From Isoetes taiwanensis (taxonomy: Eukaryota > Streptophyta > Lycopodiopsida > Isoetales > Isoetaceae), in assembly GCA_021234155.1 (NCBI GenBank), contig JAJEKV010000053.1, positions 7,083,424 through 7,147,423 on the forward strand: DNA of 64,000 nt, read 5' to 3'. A program made the position numbers and the translations under genes. Position 1 is the first letter of the stretch, and each line of letters opens with the position of its first letter. This document shows positions 34,308 through 45,541 of this stretch, in pieces. The notes below the pieces were generated by a model. That model saw only the letters and a program-made list of their open reading frames with translations, was not told the origin of the DNA and searched no databases.

Positions 34308-34767
34308 TGATCCAGTATTTTTTTTTTTTTTTTTTTTTTTTGAAGGACAACAAGCTTTATTCACCAACTAAAAATCAGAGCAACATAAAATGCAAAGACA
34401 GGATTATAACCCCAGTGGACAAACCGATCCAGCTGAGCACAACCACCTGCCTATGCAAAAGAATGAATCTGAAGGTAAGTATGCCAGATCAGTACTTTCT
34501 TCTCTTGATCAAGAGAAGAACAATTGTAAGCCATAACAATTTTATTTTGCGCCCACTGAAGAACAATCTCATCTGCAGTATCTACGCCCTTAGAGATAAA
34601 CAACCTCCTTCTCTTCCAGATTGACCATAAAAGCCAGCCACATGCGAGATGAAAAGCTCGTTTCCGTAGTTTGGGCCAAGCATCAGGATAGATAGCAAGC
34701 AAAATTTGCTGGCTAGATTGAGACGTGCCAAAAAGGGTCAACAACCAAGACCATGCTGATCCAGTAT
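34308..34767 (-). mobile_element. 5'-truncated LINE with 11-bp target duplication
   Basis: The insertion (34319-34756) is flanked by TGATCCAGTAT at 34308-34318 and 34757-34767. On the minus strand it ends in a poly-A tail, seen on + as about 22 T's from 34319. It encodes the C-terminal LINE segment (FHLACGWLLWSIWKRRRLFI), which matches the larger LINE at 61.3-63.3 kb (LIWKRRRLWIF). Only the last 440 bp were copied, as is usual for target-primed reverse transcription. The clean duplication suggests a young insertion. Confidence 0.9.
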
Positions 34768-34924
34768 GTTCCTGTGGCATTTGATACTAACATCTTATCT
34801 TGAATGAATAGGGTCAATAATGTTATTTAGTTGATATCATGCCAAGAAAGGAGTAGCTTTTATTTTATTACATGCAGAAGGGGGTGGATCTAACATTCAT
34901 TTAACCAATGATGTTTTGCGCAGG

Positions 34925-35340
34925 ATGCAGACGTGTTATAGTTTCGCAATCCATTTCCATATGTCAAATGATGCAGATATTGAAATTGCATGTGACAGAT
35001 ATTATGGAGACCTTATGCTTTGTATAATTATCCTAATGGAGGCTATGTTCATGTCAACTCTAGGAGTAATACCGTTCAACTTTATAAGTTTTGGTACAAG
35101 GCAGGGGATTGGTGTCCTGGGAAACATGACCAAGATGTCTTGAATAAGATAAAAGGCATGCCTAGTTTTAGGGACATTGGTGTGAAAATAAGGTTCCTTA
35201 CCACAGCAATATTTGGTGGATTCTGTCAAGCAAGCAAGAACTTTGATAGAGTTGCTACAATGCATGCAAATTCCTGCACATGACTTGCAAGAAAGGTGAA
35301 CGATCTGAAGCTTACTCTTGAAGATTGGAAAATATACAAA
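34925..35340 (+). pseudogene. GT77-type nucleotide-sugar transferase exon, decayed
   Basis: After an acceptor (TTTTGCGCAG) the reading gives DADVL-stop-FRNPFPYV, where the DxD-containing motif of DUF271/GT77 glycosyltransferases is expected; a Trp codon has become TAG. A second stop and a local frame change follow around DADIEIACDRYYGD. The rest is well kept: YPNGGYVHVNSRSNTVQLYK, FWYKAGDWCPGKHDQDVLNK, IRFLTTAIFGGFCQASKNF and TMHANSCT, then a stop and LTLEDWKIYKSLT. Known relatives add xylose or arabinose to cell-wall or secreted glycans in the Golgi. Upstream exons are not visible, and a LINE lies 160 bp upstream. Confidence 0.85.
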
Positions 35341-35679
35341 TCATTGACTATAAAGGAAAGACAGACTAAAGAAATGTTGTAGAGGGCTCAAAAGGAATGC
35401 AAAAATTCCTTTAACAGGTACAGAAGACTGAAAATAAGTCATAGAGGAAAATGATGGCCGCTTTTCAACATAGATATGCGGATTGGTATGGGAATGAATG
35501 TTCCAAGATAAATTTAGTTAAGATAGAACTAGTTTACGACAAGAATATATGAACAGATGGATACGGAAAGGAAGCAATGATTGTCCTGTTAGCATGTGGA
35601 CAAGTCCTCTCTGACAAAGGCATCTGGACATGTATGAAGATGTCATGTGATGGGGGGAAATTGAACAATGCATTAGCAA

Positions 35680-36320
35680 GATTGGCTTTATTGCACTAGC
35701 AAGATCCAAAGCTCTTTCCTGACGCATGTTGCCAGCTCATGCAAGCATGCACTAACATGAAAGACTCGGTAAGGGGAAGACAAGTTCATGCTCATATTAT
35801 CACAATTGGATTTGTCCCAGGCATTTTATTAAATAGTCTCATCAATATCAATATGTACATTAAGTGCGGTAGTTATGATTAATGCACATCAAATGGGGCT
35901 TTTAAAAAAGATGTATTTACATGGACTACAATGATTGCAAGGCTATGCTCGCCACTAGGAAACCAAATAGGGAATCAATTTATTTAGGAAAATGCTAAAA
36001 TATGGACTAATGCCCAACAATGTCACTTATGTCAGTTTTTTAAGTGCATGCACCAATGTGTTAACTCTAACATGGTGCCAAGCTCACGAAAGCTAAAGTA
36101 ATCTCCGATATTTGCATTGGGAACTCCCTCATTGGCATGTATGGAAAGTACGGGAACATTAGGGATGCTTGCTGGCCAAGTATTTGAGAGTATGCATGCC
36201 CATGGCATCACCTCATGGAATGCTATGATCCACTGTTGGTCACAACTTCGCGAAGTAAATGAGGTCTTTAGTATGTTCAAACAAATGTTGCAACATGGTG
36301 AGAAGGCAATGGATTTCTAG
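35680..36320 (+). pseudogene. PLS-class PPR gene fragment, decayed
   Basis: Frames shift repeatedly but PPR consensus is plain: QLMQACTNMKDS, GRQVHAHIITIGFVPGILLN, NMYIKCGS, MPNNVTYV with FLSACTN in an overlapping frame, IGNSLIGMYGKYGNI, VFESMHAHGITSWNAMI, VFSMFKQML. The order (L, S, P repeats) fits plant organellar PPR editing factors. At least five frame changes or stops are present. The repeats are N-terminal in type, whereas the 33.1-kb fragment is the C-terminal end, so both could derive from one gene split and rearranged. Confidence 0.85.
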
Positions 36321-37650
36321 CCATATAACTTAGGCCATCACAGATTCGGCCATATCGATTAAGCAGAAGGCAAAAAAAATTACATTTTTTCCGCATGCAG
36401 CTATTTAAGTGCCAAAATCCAACTTAGCATCCAAAATCGGCCACTAATCAGCATCATCAGTGATCTAACCTTCCTTTTTAATCCATGTTGTGTTATATAC
36501 AGATCAAATCCATTGATATACAGCCTCTCCTCTGAGGGAAAACTTTCCAACTTTTCAAAGGCATAACTGTGCTATAGACTGCCGGTCCTAAACCATTTTG
36601 CACAATATGCACGAAAATCTAAACTTTTGCCTTAGTATTTTGATGCTTAGTAAAATAAAATTATATGGACCTGTTGATATAATCAATCCACCATTAGAAA
36701 TTTAACCTCTAGAAATTCGGTGCCACACCTAAACAACCTTTAGAATCATCATAAACATAATAAAATAGGGACTTATTAATAAAAACAAGCTTCAATTTTA
36801 TTCATATGTAAGTTGACTAATAAGGACGACAAACACAACATGGTGATCATTAAGCTATCCAACTCTTAGTACTTTCTCAAATGAATATTTAGGAAATTCA
36901 AATCACTGTCATCTGTATGTTAACATGCAACACATACCAAATATTTTTTGTCGTTTGTATGTTAGCATCTAGCATATACCAAATATTCTCCATTCATACT
37001 TGGGACGTATAGTAGCAAATAAAATTTGGCAAACATTTGACATTTAACAAGTCAATAACTGATTCTATTACCAATTATGTAAAATGAGGGTTCGTATTGA
37101 ATAAGATAAGAAAGGATGTAATTGTAGTATAAATAAGGTAGAATATGAAGTAGGTTTGGCATGAAAAATCGCATGGCCAATCACTCTCATTCACAAACCA
37201 CATTCCTCATAGTCAAAGAATCCTAGAACATGAGGGAATTTTGGGGAGGTTTTTTTTACTTCTTTACACCATTTTTGAATTAACACAAAAATTCCTTATG
37301 ATGATTTTGGAAAAGAGAAATGTTCGCGGCGGCCTTGGTTTATTATAATAAATTTATTGTGGCTTTTTCGTTCGGATGTGTGTTTGTAACGGTGATTAAA
37401 TATGAGACACCCCGGTGTGGGGGCATTTGTATTAAATTGGAAAAGACTGTCTGTTTTAATATGTGAGAAGTAGATTGGGCTAGTTTGTATTATCCCCCTA
37501 GAAGAATTCGGCTCCTCCTTTTGAAGAATCCGTGCATAGTGTGAGCAGATCATAATTTTGGTGTGGATAAAACAAAACTTCTTAGTGTGAGCGACAAAAC
37601 AAAATAAAATCGATCTTGGATGCAAAAAGCACGAGAGGGGGTCAAATTCT
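36321..37650. other. no supportable gene
   Basis: AT-rich non-coding DNA. It includes the second copy of the 26-bp block (37313-37338). The minus-strand frame 37296-37754 covers a G-run and has no recognisable domain. Confidence 0.4.
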
Positions 37651-37653
37651 TTT

Positions 37654-37673
37654 GGGAGGGAGGGGAGGGAGGG
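37654..37673 (+). other. G-quadruplex motif
   Basis: GGGAGGGAGGGGAGGGAGGG has five G-runs with single-base loops, which fits a very stable parallel G-quadruplex consensus. Confidence 0.7.
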
Positions 37674-37830
37674 CGGATAATTCAGCCCTCCCGTAGATTG
37701 TACTTCAAAACTTGCAAATTTAAACAAATGGATGTGTGTTTTTGACGTGCTCACTCTTTATTGCTTACTTTGGATCATTGGATCCTATGCCACATGAAAG
37801 GTGGAGGAATATATGCCTCAAACCCCTGTA

Positions 37831-38010
37831 GTTTTTTTTTTAGGACGTCAGACTTTATTAATCACACTCAAAATTAATACATAAAACAATGCAGAGACAA
37901 GAATAAAAAACCCAATGGATAATTAGATCCAACTGAGCAGAGCCACCCATCTAAGCATGTCAATATAACACAAGCCAAACTAACTTTTTTCTCTTACAAA
38001 GAAAAAATAA
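37831..38010 (-). mobile_element. LINE 3' tail, severely truncated
   Basis: A run of T's at 37831 followed by AGGACGTCAGACTTTATTAA aligns with the 3' end of the LINE at 34319-34756 through the CTGAGCA-AGCCACC region. It keeps only about 180 bp of the 3' UTR. The right boundary is approximate and I could not confirm a target duplication. Confidence 0.65.
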
Positions 38011-38023
38011 AACATATATATCT

Positions 38024-38608
38024 TCAAAAGAGATAAGTTTGACCAGGCCGAAGTTCTACATCCGTAGAATCATTAACATCAACTTGATTTGCTCCCTGGT
38101 GTCTCAATGCCACTGAACTAGGAACATCCACTATAAAAATCGTAGCAGGAAGTGGAGCTACAAAGTGAATTAGGGCAGCTTGAGGAATTGAGCTATTCTT
38201 GCAATATACAGCCTTCCTCATGCCCGGAGTAGACAATTCTTCTTCCAATAATTTTTGCTTGTGAGCAATATCCTGAGGATAAGAATGTTGATCCTCAGAG
38301 TCTGGTGACATAGACTTTGAGAGAGATGAACTAGAGTAAGGTGATGCTGCAAAAACAGCTTGAGAAGAAGGCACAAGTGCTGGTAATACTGGAAGCTTAA
38401 TTAGTGCAGAGGCAGACGAGGAAGAAGATGATACAAAATGATATTGAATTGAAGTAAGACCATATGTGACATGGGATAGAAGCAATTGAAGAGGTAGAGA
38501 CAAAAGTATGCCGACTAGTAAGTGGCATAGCTTCAACATTGAAAAACATCTTAGCAAGCTCAGATCTATTAAGCAGACATAGTTTATACTTGAAAAAAAG
38601 GGAGCCAC
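38024..38608 (-). other. 194-codon open frame, unrecognised
   Basis: Read from MAPFFSSINYVCL, it has a hydrophobic N-terminus, a serine-rich stretch (FVSSSSSSASAL) and a C-terminal part with APLPATIFIVDVPSS and DSTDVELRPGQTYLF. The ending is faintly like the C-terminus of PADRE/DUF4228-type plant proteins, but I would not assign it. Upstream frames on the same strand (to about 38841) overlap with stops. It could be an exon of an unknown gene or chance. Confidence 0.25.
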
Positions 38609-38849
38609 TTTTGATCACCACTGACTGAGGAATAGAAATACAAGTAGGAAAAGAAACTATCCACTGAAATGGCAAACAACTGCATGAGAGACAAGGTTCT
38701 GAACACACTGTAAATGAACATTATGATCAATTTCAACAACTGGCAGACCAGCCTGTGTAAGCATTTGGATACTGTTGTGCCCCATTGAATACAACCCTCA
38801 GGAAAAGTTGTATCTTGTGTTGCTAATCTATACCTGCCCATCCAACGGT

Positions 38850-39657
38850 CCTAAGTAGACTGCTTCGTGATCATCTTGTACTTGTAACTCATTTAGATAT
38901 CTTTCTTATAGCCAGTTTGTAATCAATACTTGCACTGTCCATATTAAATATATGATGTTGTCTAAGTTGTCCTTTCATAAAATGTTATGATGTTATTGTT
39001 CCATCAAACCTACAAAATATGTTTGCAGTGACTGAAAAATAATTTGTATAGCTTATGGACATCTTTTGACTATTTTAAAAATAAAGAAATAGGAATACCA
39101 TAAAAGAAATGATCAATATGAAGCAATTCCAATGTGCAATTTACCAAAGAAGAAAAAAAGAGAGGGAGGGGGAAGGGAGGGGAGGGGATTGCCTATGAAA
39201 TATGTAATGAATGGTGTCACATACTAAGCGGTATAAATAGTCATAAAAATTCCTGTGCAGGTACAGAAGTCTAGTTTGGTTGAAATAAAAGCATTGGTTA
39301 GGATCTAGTTTGGTTGGAATAAGAGCACTGGCTAACCCAACATTTTCGAGGATCAATGTCCATGTTCTCTTCTCTAGCTTATCATTATTAATATATTAGG
39401 CAGTGCTGCAAAAGAACATCAAATAATGAAGCATGTGAATTAGTTAATAATTAAGCCATATTTATATACCACTCCCACACATAATTAACTGTATGGTGGA
39501 TGTCAAGAATAAAAGAGCTGCAGAGAAACTCAAGGGTGTTACTTTCTACACTAGAATACTATTTATAACTCTAAAAAACTACATTCATTGCAAATTAGAA
39601 GCTGGAAAGAAGTATCAAATGGTATGTGCTCGAGATGTATTACATGAATACGATGAT
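38850..39657. other. no supportable gene; includes a G-rich run
   Basis: AT-rich DNA. The run GGGAGGGGGAAGGGAGGGG (from 39164, continuing to 39187) is a second G-quadruplex candidate. The minus frame 39141-39356 spans it and is not convincing. Confidence 0.4.
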
Positions 39658-40389
39658 TCTTGAAGCAGGGATAGGTTCAATACTGTATACGTTTTATACG
39701 CAATACGTATTTTTCGTTTGATACGGCACAAATTTGACGTTTAATACGTCAAAAATACGGCTAAAAAAATTTCCGGCGTCGAAAACTTTCGCGTAAGCGA
39801 AAACAACTGTTTCGCTTACGCGAAGTCTGGTTCGCGTAAGCGAAACAGTATTTTTCGCTTACGCGAACCAGAAATAGTTTCGCGTAAGCGAAATGAACTG
39901 TTTCGCTTACGCGAAAACATCTTCGCGTAAGCGAAACAGTCAAGTTCGCTTACGCGAAACTATTTCTGGTTCGCGCCTCGAAATATATATAGAAAACTTC
40001 GCGTAAGCGAAAACTTCTGCTTCGCTTACGCGAACCGCCCTTCGCGTAAGCGAAACGCAAAGAATGCTTACGCGAACAAAAAAAAGTTTCGCGTAAGCGA
40101 ACCTTTATACTTCGCTTACGCGAAAAGAGTTTCGCGTAAGCGAACATTAAGGCTTCGCTTACGCGAAAGCCGGCGAGGGGATTCGCGTAAGCGAAAACTT
40201 AGACTTCGCTTACGCGAAAGAAAGTTCGCGTAAGCGAAACAGAAGGTTTCGCTTACGCGAAACTTTTTTTTTCCGGCCGGCGAGTATTAAATACAAAAAA
40301 TACGTATTTTTCCCAAAAATACGTATTTTTGCACTTTATACGTCTGAAAAAATAGTTTCATACGTACAGAACCTATCCCTGTCTTGAAG
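39658..40389. mobile_element. 716-bp hAT-type MITE with 8-bp target duplication
   Basis: The element 39666-40381 begins CAGGGATAGGTTC and ends GAACCTATCCCTG, perfect 13-bp inverted repeats, and is flanked by TCTTGAAG at 39658-39665 and 40382-40389. CAGGG termini with an 8-bp duplication mark the hAT superfamily. TACGTATTTTT motifs recur at both subterminal regions (near 39709, 40300 and 40320), like hAT transposase-binding repeats. There is no transposase frame. The core is an array of alternating inverted 14-mers (separate entry). The intact duplication implies a recent insertion. Confidence 0.9.
39788..40261. repeat. array of about 21 alternately inverted 14-mers
   Basis: TTCGCGTAAGCGAA (F) and its complement TTCGCTTACGCGAA (R) alternate strictly. 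F sites start at 39788, 39831, 39879, 39922, 39998, 40041, 40088, 40131, 40182 and 40225. R sites start at 39811, 39854, 39902, 39945, 40021, 40111, 40154, 40205 and 40248. Two degenerate units lie at 39970 and 40063. Spacing between neighbours is 20-27 bp. Each unit has 5-bp palindromic arms, and each F/R pair forms a stem of 14 bp or more, longer where flanks also pair (CTGG at 39827 with CCAG at 39868). Confidence 0.95.
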
Positions 40390-40960
40390 TAAGCTTTATT
40401 AATTTTTGGGTTGCCCCTAGGGGGGCAAACCCTTGTTTATGTGGGTTTGTGGGATATCCTGAGTATATGTTGGCATATACCCACAATATGCTAGTGATTG
40501 CTCCAAACTCATTGTCCCCTGTAAACTCTCGGTCACCTGTGTTTTGGATTGCGGATGTTCCAACCGGTTAACCGGTTAACTAGGATGGCAGATCTAAGCT
40601 CAAATTTGATGAATATGGCAGCGTATTCTCCTCTGCCTTCTATCATTACTGAAAATAAATCGATGGAGTGTAAATCTTAAGCACAAATTGCAAGAGCGGT
40701 CTTCTGAGCTGAGCAAGGTTACGATTTTTTTTCTCTAACAGAGCAGTAGCTGAAGCAGGCAGTGTAATCCTCAACCCTTTTTCAGAAGCTTCAAGAACAT
40801 TTCTTTTCTTTTAAATAGGGGGTCGCGAAAGCAAGATATTTCTCACTGTGATGTGGAAGCAAGATTTCCATGCATTTTCATTCTTCCTACACTAGGGTTT
40901 AAGCCCTAGCGGAGATGGCCGAAACAAGAAAGAAACAGTGAATTCTCCTGGCTAACACTA

Positions 40961-43559
40961 ATGGGGAAAGAAATGAGTGCAAAAGAACCCCTGCATGGGT
41001 TTACAGCGGATGACAAATGGGTATGATAACATGTTTTATTCACCCTGCTATTCTGCTAGGCTGTATCTAAGATGCTACGTTTTCAATCGTAATCTGGTAT
41101 ATTAGGTACTAGTTAAGATCGTGAAAGCAAAGATGATTGTGGGCATAAAAGGGTCGAAAGGCACATGGAAGGAGTTCCTAGGTGATGATATCTTTCTCGA
41201 TCCAGCTCTACAAATGGGATGTTTTGGCTTCATTCATGCGGACATTTCGCATCTAAGATGATATTCGTGTAAGGGAAGTTATGTTGATTATACCCACTTT
41301 TAATGTGCATGTAAGAATTTCATACAGGAATTCCATCTTTGAAACATCAAATACGACAACAATAACATTGCCTTCGTAATTCCTTTTCCTTTCTTTGAAG
41401 TTGCAAGGTCACCATGTGATTTGTACGGAGACCCAAAATAATCAGGTGAACTAAAAAAAATCTTTGTGACTTGGCCTTTTATTAATCAAGGGTCCATCAG
41501 GCATCAAATCTTGAAATCCAGAATGTATTTCCCGCAAACAAAGAAGTTGATCGCATGCATTACCAAAACATGTAACAAATACATCTTTTCAATTTGAATG
41601 GTAACATGAAAGAATGAATTGTTTTATCATCTGAACATGTGTTCTGTCACAATGGCCTTTGCAACAAGAGATCAATATGTTTCGATACATTTGCAAGTTT
41701 TTGGGCATTCATCCAACTCTATGCTAGTCGTTACTTGTGGACGAACTTGAAAGGGAGTCCTTGTTTTTCATCCCCATTTATGTCCCATCAGCATTTTATC
41801 ATTACTGCGGGGAAAAAATCTTTGTTGTCTTCTGAGTCCTTGTGTTTACAGTAGTGTAATCCCCCATCTCCCCTCTCTTCCAACCAAAAAAAAAAACCCC
41901 AATCACCCAAAAGAAGAAAAAAGTGCGAAAGTGAACGTGGACCTAAGTAAACCGTAATGTAAATTATTATTTGTTTGTTCTCAGAGGATATAATGTGCTT
42001 AAGGGATAGAACCTTGTGGCATGTGGGAACCTTGAATGACTTATCCGCTTTTCGTTTCTACTATGTTTTCAGATGGTGAAAAGGTTCGGGGCATGGAAGA
42101 AGTGGATCGCAATGCATAAACTACTTGATGAAACTGATCCATGGCCTAAGTCACCGAAAGCGGGTGAACTGTGAAGCTAGCTTATGATGTATGTTTGATT
42201 GTCGACTGCTTTTTTTTACTTACTTCATTCTCAAGGGGCTCGGATGAAGATGAGGAACTGTTAATTTGTGAGGATCTTTTTTTCTTTAGCTATATTTCAC
42301 ATGAGAGGGGTTCCAAAGTAAATATATTGGAAATGTAGGTTCTAGTGCCGTTGGTTCCACCAACTAAGGCCCCCGTAAAGGTATTTGTCGATTTGCTATG
42401 TCGATAGAATAATGGCTGTTTTAAAATGAAGAAACAACCTATTTATGGTTTTATAGTAATGGTTATTTTTCTTATTAGATTATACTTTTATCGTTATTAT
42501 TCTGAGGTGCTGCATTTAATCTTTATTCTGCAATTTAACTTTAAACTGCAGTAATGGCATTGCAGTGCTTGGTGAGCCTGACATCACAGCATCCTCGTTT
42601 TGGAAGTGCATATAGCTTTTCTTCATATGGCAAGGTTAGTGCTAAAACATGTTTTATAATGTTCTTCATCTGGTAGAAACTGATAGATCAATCTTCAGCA
42701 ATGCATTTAAGGCCTACATATTAAAGGAAAAGCAACAAGTATGATAATTGCTATTAGGAAAGTTCCCTTTGGTCTTCTGCAGTTATGAAACAATTTTGAG
42801 CATAGAAGAAACTGCCAAATTGGATGACAAAAAGCCAGTCCATTTTAATTCTTTGATGAATGATTTTCACATGCCATTCCCTAATCACACAATTTTCCTA
42901 TTTAAAGGAATGGGTTCGGACAAAGCGTGGAGCTTCATCCCAGGCAAAGACACCAGAAAGGACGCTTTTCCTTGATTGTGAAATGGTGGATTGTGAGAAT
43001 GGTGAAAAGCAGGTGGTGCAAGTATGCATTGTAGATCGTGACTGCAAGGTATAGTTATCTACATCGATGTGTTATAACTTTTGAATTTCTTGAATTTACG
43101 TGTGAATGCTTTTTGTTGTGTAGACACTTGTAAATACCCTTGTAAAACCATCTAAACGAGTAGTTAATTATTTAACACCAATTCATGGCATTTCGGCTGC
43201 AGATTTGGAGAAAACAACCTGTACTCAGGAGGAAATTCAGGTAGTTTAGATCACTTTTTATACAAATTCGTTCTGTAGTTGCCAAATTATTTTTGGTGTT
43301 TCTTGAGCAGAGAAAGATAAAAAACTTACTGAAACCTGGAACCATTTTGATTGGTCACAGTCTCAATTATGATTTGCAAGGTAAATATTATTTCTGAAAT
43401 TATTGGATCTAACATACTGTTGGTTGTTATAAGGGTAATGTTGTGGATCTGCAGAGCTCAAGATTGACTATAGAAGGATTATTGATACTGCATTGATTTT
43501 TAAGCATCATGATAAGGCAGACGCTTTTTTCTCTCCTGGACATAATGACTTATGCAAGG
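40961..43559 (+). CDS. small-RNA-degrading nuclease (SDN-like) gene, 3' end not seen
   Basis: Spliced exons with GT-AG borders: 40961-41020 (MGKEMSAKEPLHGFTADDKW); from 41106 (VLVKIVKAKMIVGIKGSKGT WKEFL, as in the SDN N-terminus); about 42556-42634 (CLVSLTSQHPRFGSAYSF); 42910-43048 (TLFLDCEMVDCENGEKQVVQ); 43124-43240 (TLVKPSKRVVNYLTPIHGIS); 43312-43380 (LLKPGTILIGHSLNYDLQ); 43455-43558 (RRIIDTALIFKHHDK). This is a DEDDh 3'-5' exonuclease domain: LDCEM gives the first Asp and Glu, and GHSLNYDL the next Asp. The exon with the final His and Asp is not found before 45.5 kb. An extra exon-like piece, MVKRFGAWKKWIAMHK at 42073, is of uncertain membership. Family members trim 3' ends of plant miRNAs. 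The gene is partial or 3'-truncated. Confidence 0.75.
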
Positions 43560-45541
43560 TAGTATTTTAATCATAGTAGTCTGTTCATGTATGTTTCATT
43601 TAAGCGGATATCTGGAGCAACATGTATGTGCCACTTCCAGTTTTTGTGAAGGCTTTTACAAAGCGATGCTCAGACTTTAGAGCCGTCATCTTTGAAGGTG
43701 TTAGAGGAACCAACTAACATAGAACCGTGACTGCCTTCTTGCACATGGCTATTTTTTATTACCTTTGATATTATCTGTGGCTGACTTCTCCAGCATATAT
43801 ATAAGGTATTTAATGTGTTATTTCATTTATTTAGAGACTACTAAAGGGTTCTTAATCATCCTTTGCTTACAGCAAAAGACAACTACATTTTGCAGGTTAT
43901 TCTTCCTTCCAATTATGGAGAATCGTCTGGAGTCTCTTTTCCCTTTTTCCTTTCTTCCTCTAAGGTAAGAAATAGAAGGGCTTTGGCTTTTACAGGAGAA
44001 GAGCGAATTTAAGCTTGGATTTGTGCTTGCAGAAGAAGGTTTTGTGCAGATTGTTGACAGTCTTTGCGGATTGTGGTAAAGAGGAGATTGAATCACTGTG
44101 CAAACTAGAGGAGCACATTTACTTATAACTTACAGGAGCACATTTACAGTGATGTTAGGAATCAGGCTTAAAGAGGCGCACATTTACTAGACTATGGTAA
44201 ATAGGAGGCAAGTCTTTTGCATTGAAGGAGGAGATTGAAATTCAATGTGTCATTGTTTCAAACTTTTCTCTGATATATTTCTGCTACTATGGATGATAAT
44301 ATCTCTTGAATATAGTTAAGTTGGGTCTATGCTAATGATCCTCCTCCGCCTCAATCACAGTAGGGAGTAGTAGGCTCATCCAGCAGCATTAGGTTTTTCC
44401 TCATTTTTTTGCAGATTTCTCAGCATCTTTTCTCTTCTACTGTTTTCTCACAGCATGGATTAGCCAGTTAGTTGTCCTAAAGCGTACTGAAGAGCTGGGG
44501 TAAATGTACGTTCGAGCTCAACCACGGACTCCAAATCATTGCCTTCGATAGGACCTAGGCTCACAACACGACCCATAACTATTGAGCAACAAAAGACATG
44601 CCTTCGCATTTCTAAGCAGCTTTACTTTGCTTGCAACTTCCATGTATTTCATGCTATTAAATTCTTAGCAACCTTCCTCAATTTAAAATATCGAGTTCTT
44701 CCTTTGTACCCTCAACAAAATTGACATACAAAACAATTCATAGTTCCTAAGTTCTTTTTGCCCCCCCCCTTCTTATTTCTCTATTTGGATTCTTCATACA
44801 TTATTTCGTATGTTATCAAGTATCAAAAACTCTATGCTATTAATAAAGTCATGGTATCAAGTACTCTATTGTCTAAGTAGCAATTTGAATCGATTGTCAA
44901 AACATGACTTTGAACTATGATTTAAGTCACATCACAAAACATGTATTTCCATTCTCTCCTCTATTAGACTTCTCTTTATGCTTCTGCCATCCTTGTTCCA
45001 TACCGAGCACCACAGACCAATACGTTACACTCAAAACCCAAAGTCCATGTGTCCAGTTGGATCCTAGTCCAAGAGGAGCTCAACATCTAAGGAGGAGTTA
45101 GTGATGCAAATGGGTACCACCACCTTCACAAAACGTCAATGTTTTAAAATAGCAATTTCGATTGATTGTAAAAACATAACTTTCAAGTATGATCTAAGGC
45201 ACCTCAACCTCCGACCATGAAGGGCAACCCTCCGTGCGTAGCACCTTGTTTTCTTTTTATATTTATAATTTGTATAGAGGAAAATTATCATGTAATTGCT
45301 GATTAACCCACCAGCAAAGAAAAAGGTCTAATATTGGATCTGATATTGGATGGCAGTCGATCCGATGGTCACAGATTTGGTTATCATTGATGAGGATGAC
45401 GATTGTGATCTGGCTCTCTTCTAGTACTTACAGAAGGTTGGACACAGTTTGGGAGAGGCCATGAAATTGATATAAGCGGCCCTTTGTTCTGGTATACAGT
45501 ACGTTTTTGCAGTGTTATGGCACCGTGATTTTCAAAGGCCT
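43560..45541. other. no supportable gene
   Basis: Follows the last visible SDN exon. No HDC/HD-containing exon was found on the + strand. There are scattered T-rich intron-like pieces and a C-run near 44761. The boundary with the mobile-gene copy to the right is not marked by a repeat I could see. Confidence 0.4.

Noticed and set aside
34319-34341. Long T-run as a simple repeat or polymerase III terminator
   Set aside because: It is the poly-A tail of a minus-strand LINE bounded by an 11-bp target duplication.
38024-38608. Assignment as a PADRE/DUF4228 protein
   Set aside because: Only the last dozen residues are suggestive; the start and core motifs of that family are missing.
39788-40261. 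Regular 14-mer array looked CRISPR-like
   Set aside because: Units alternate in orientation, spacers are only 6-13 bp and the whole lies inside a hAT MITE in plant nuclear DNA; no cas genes.
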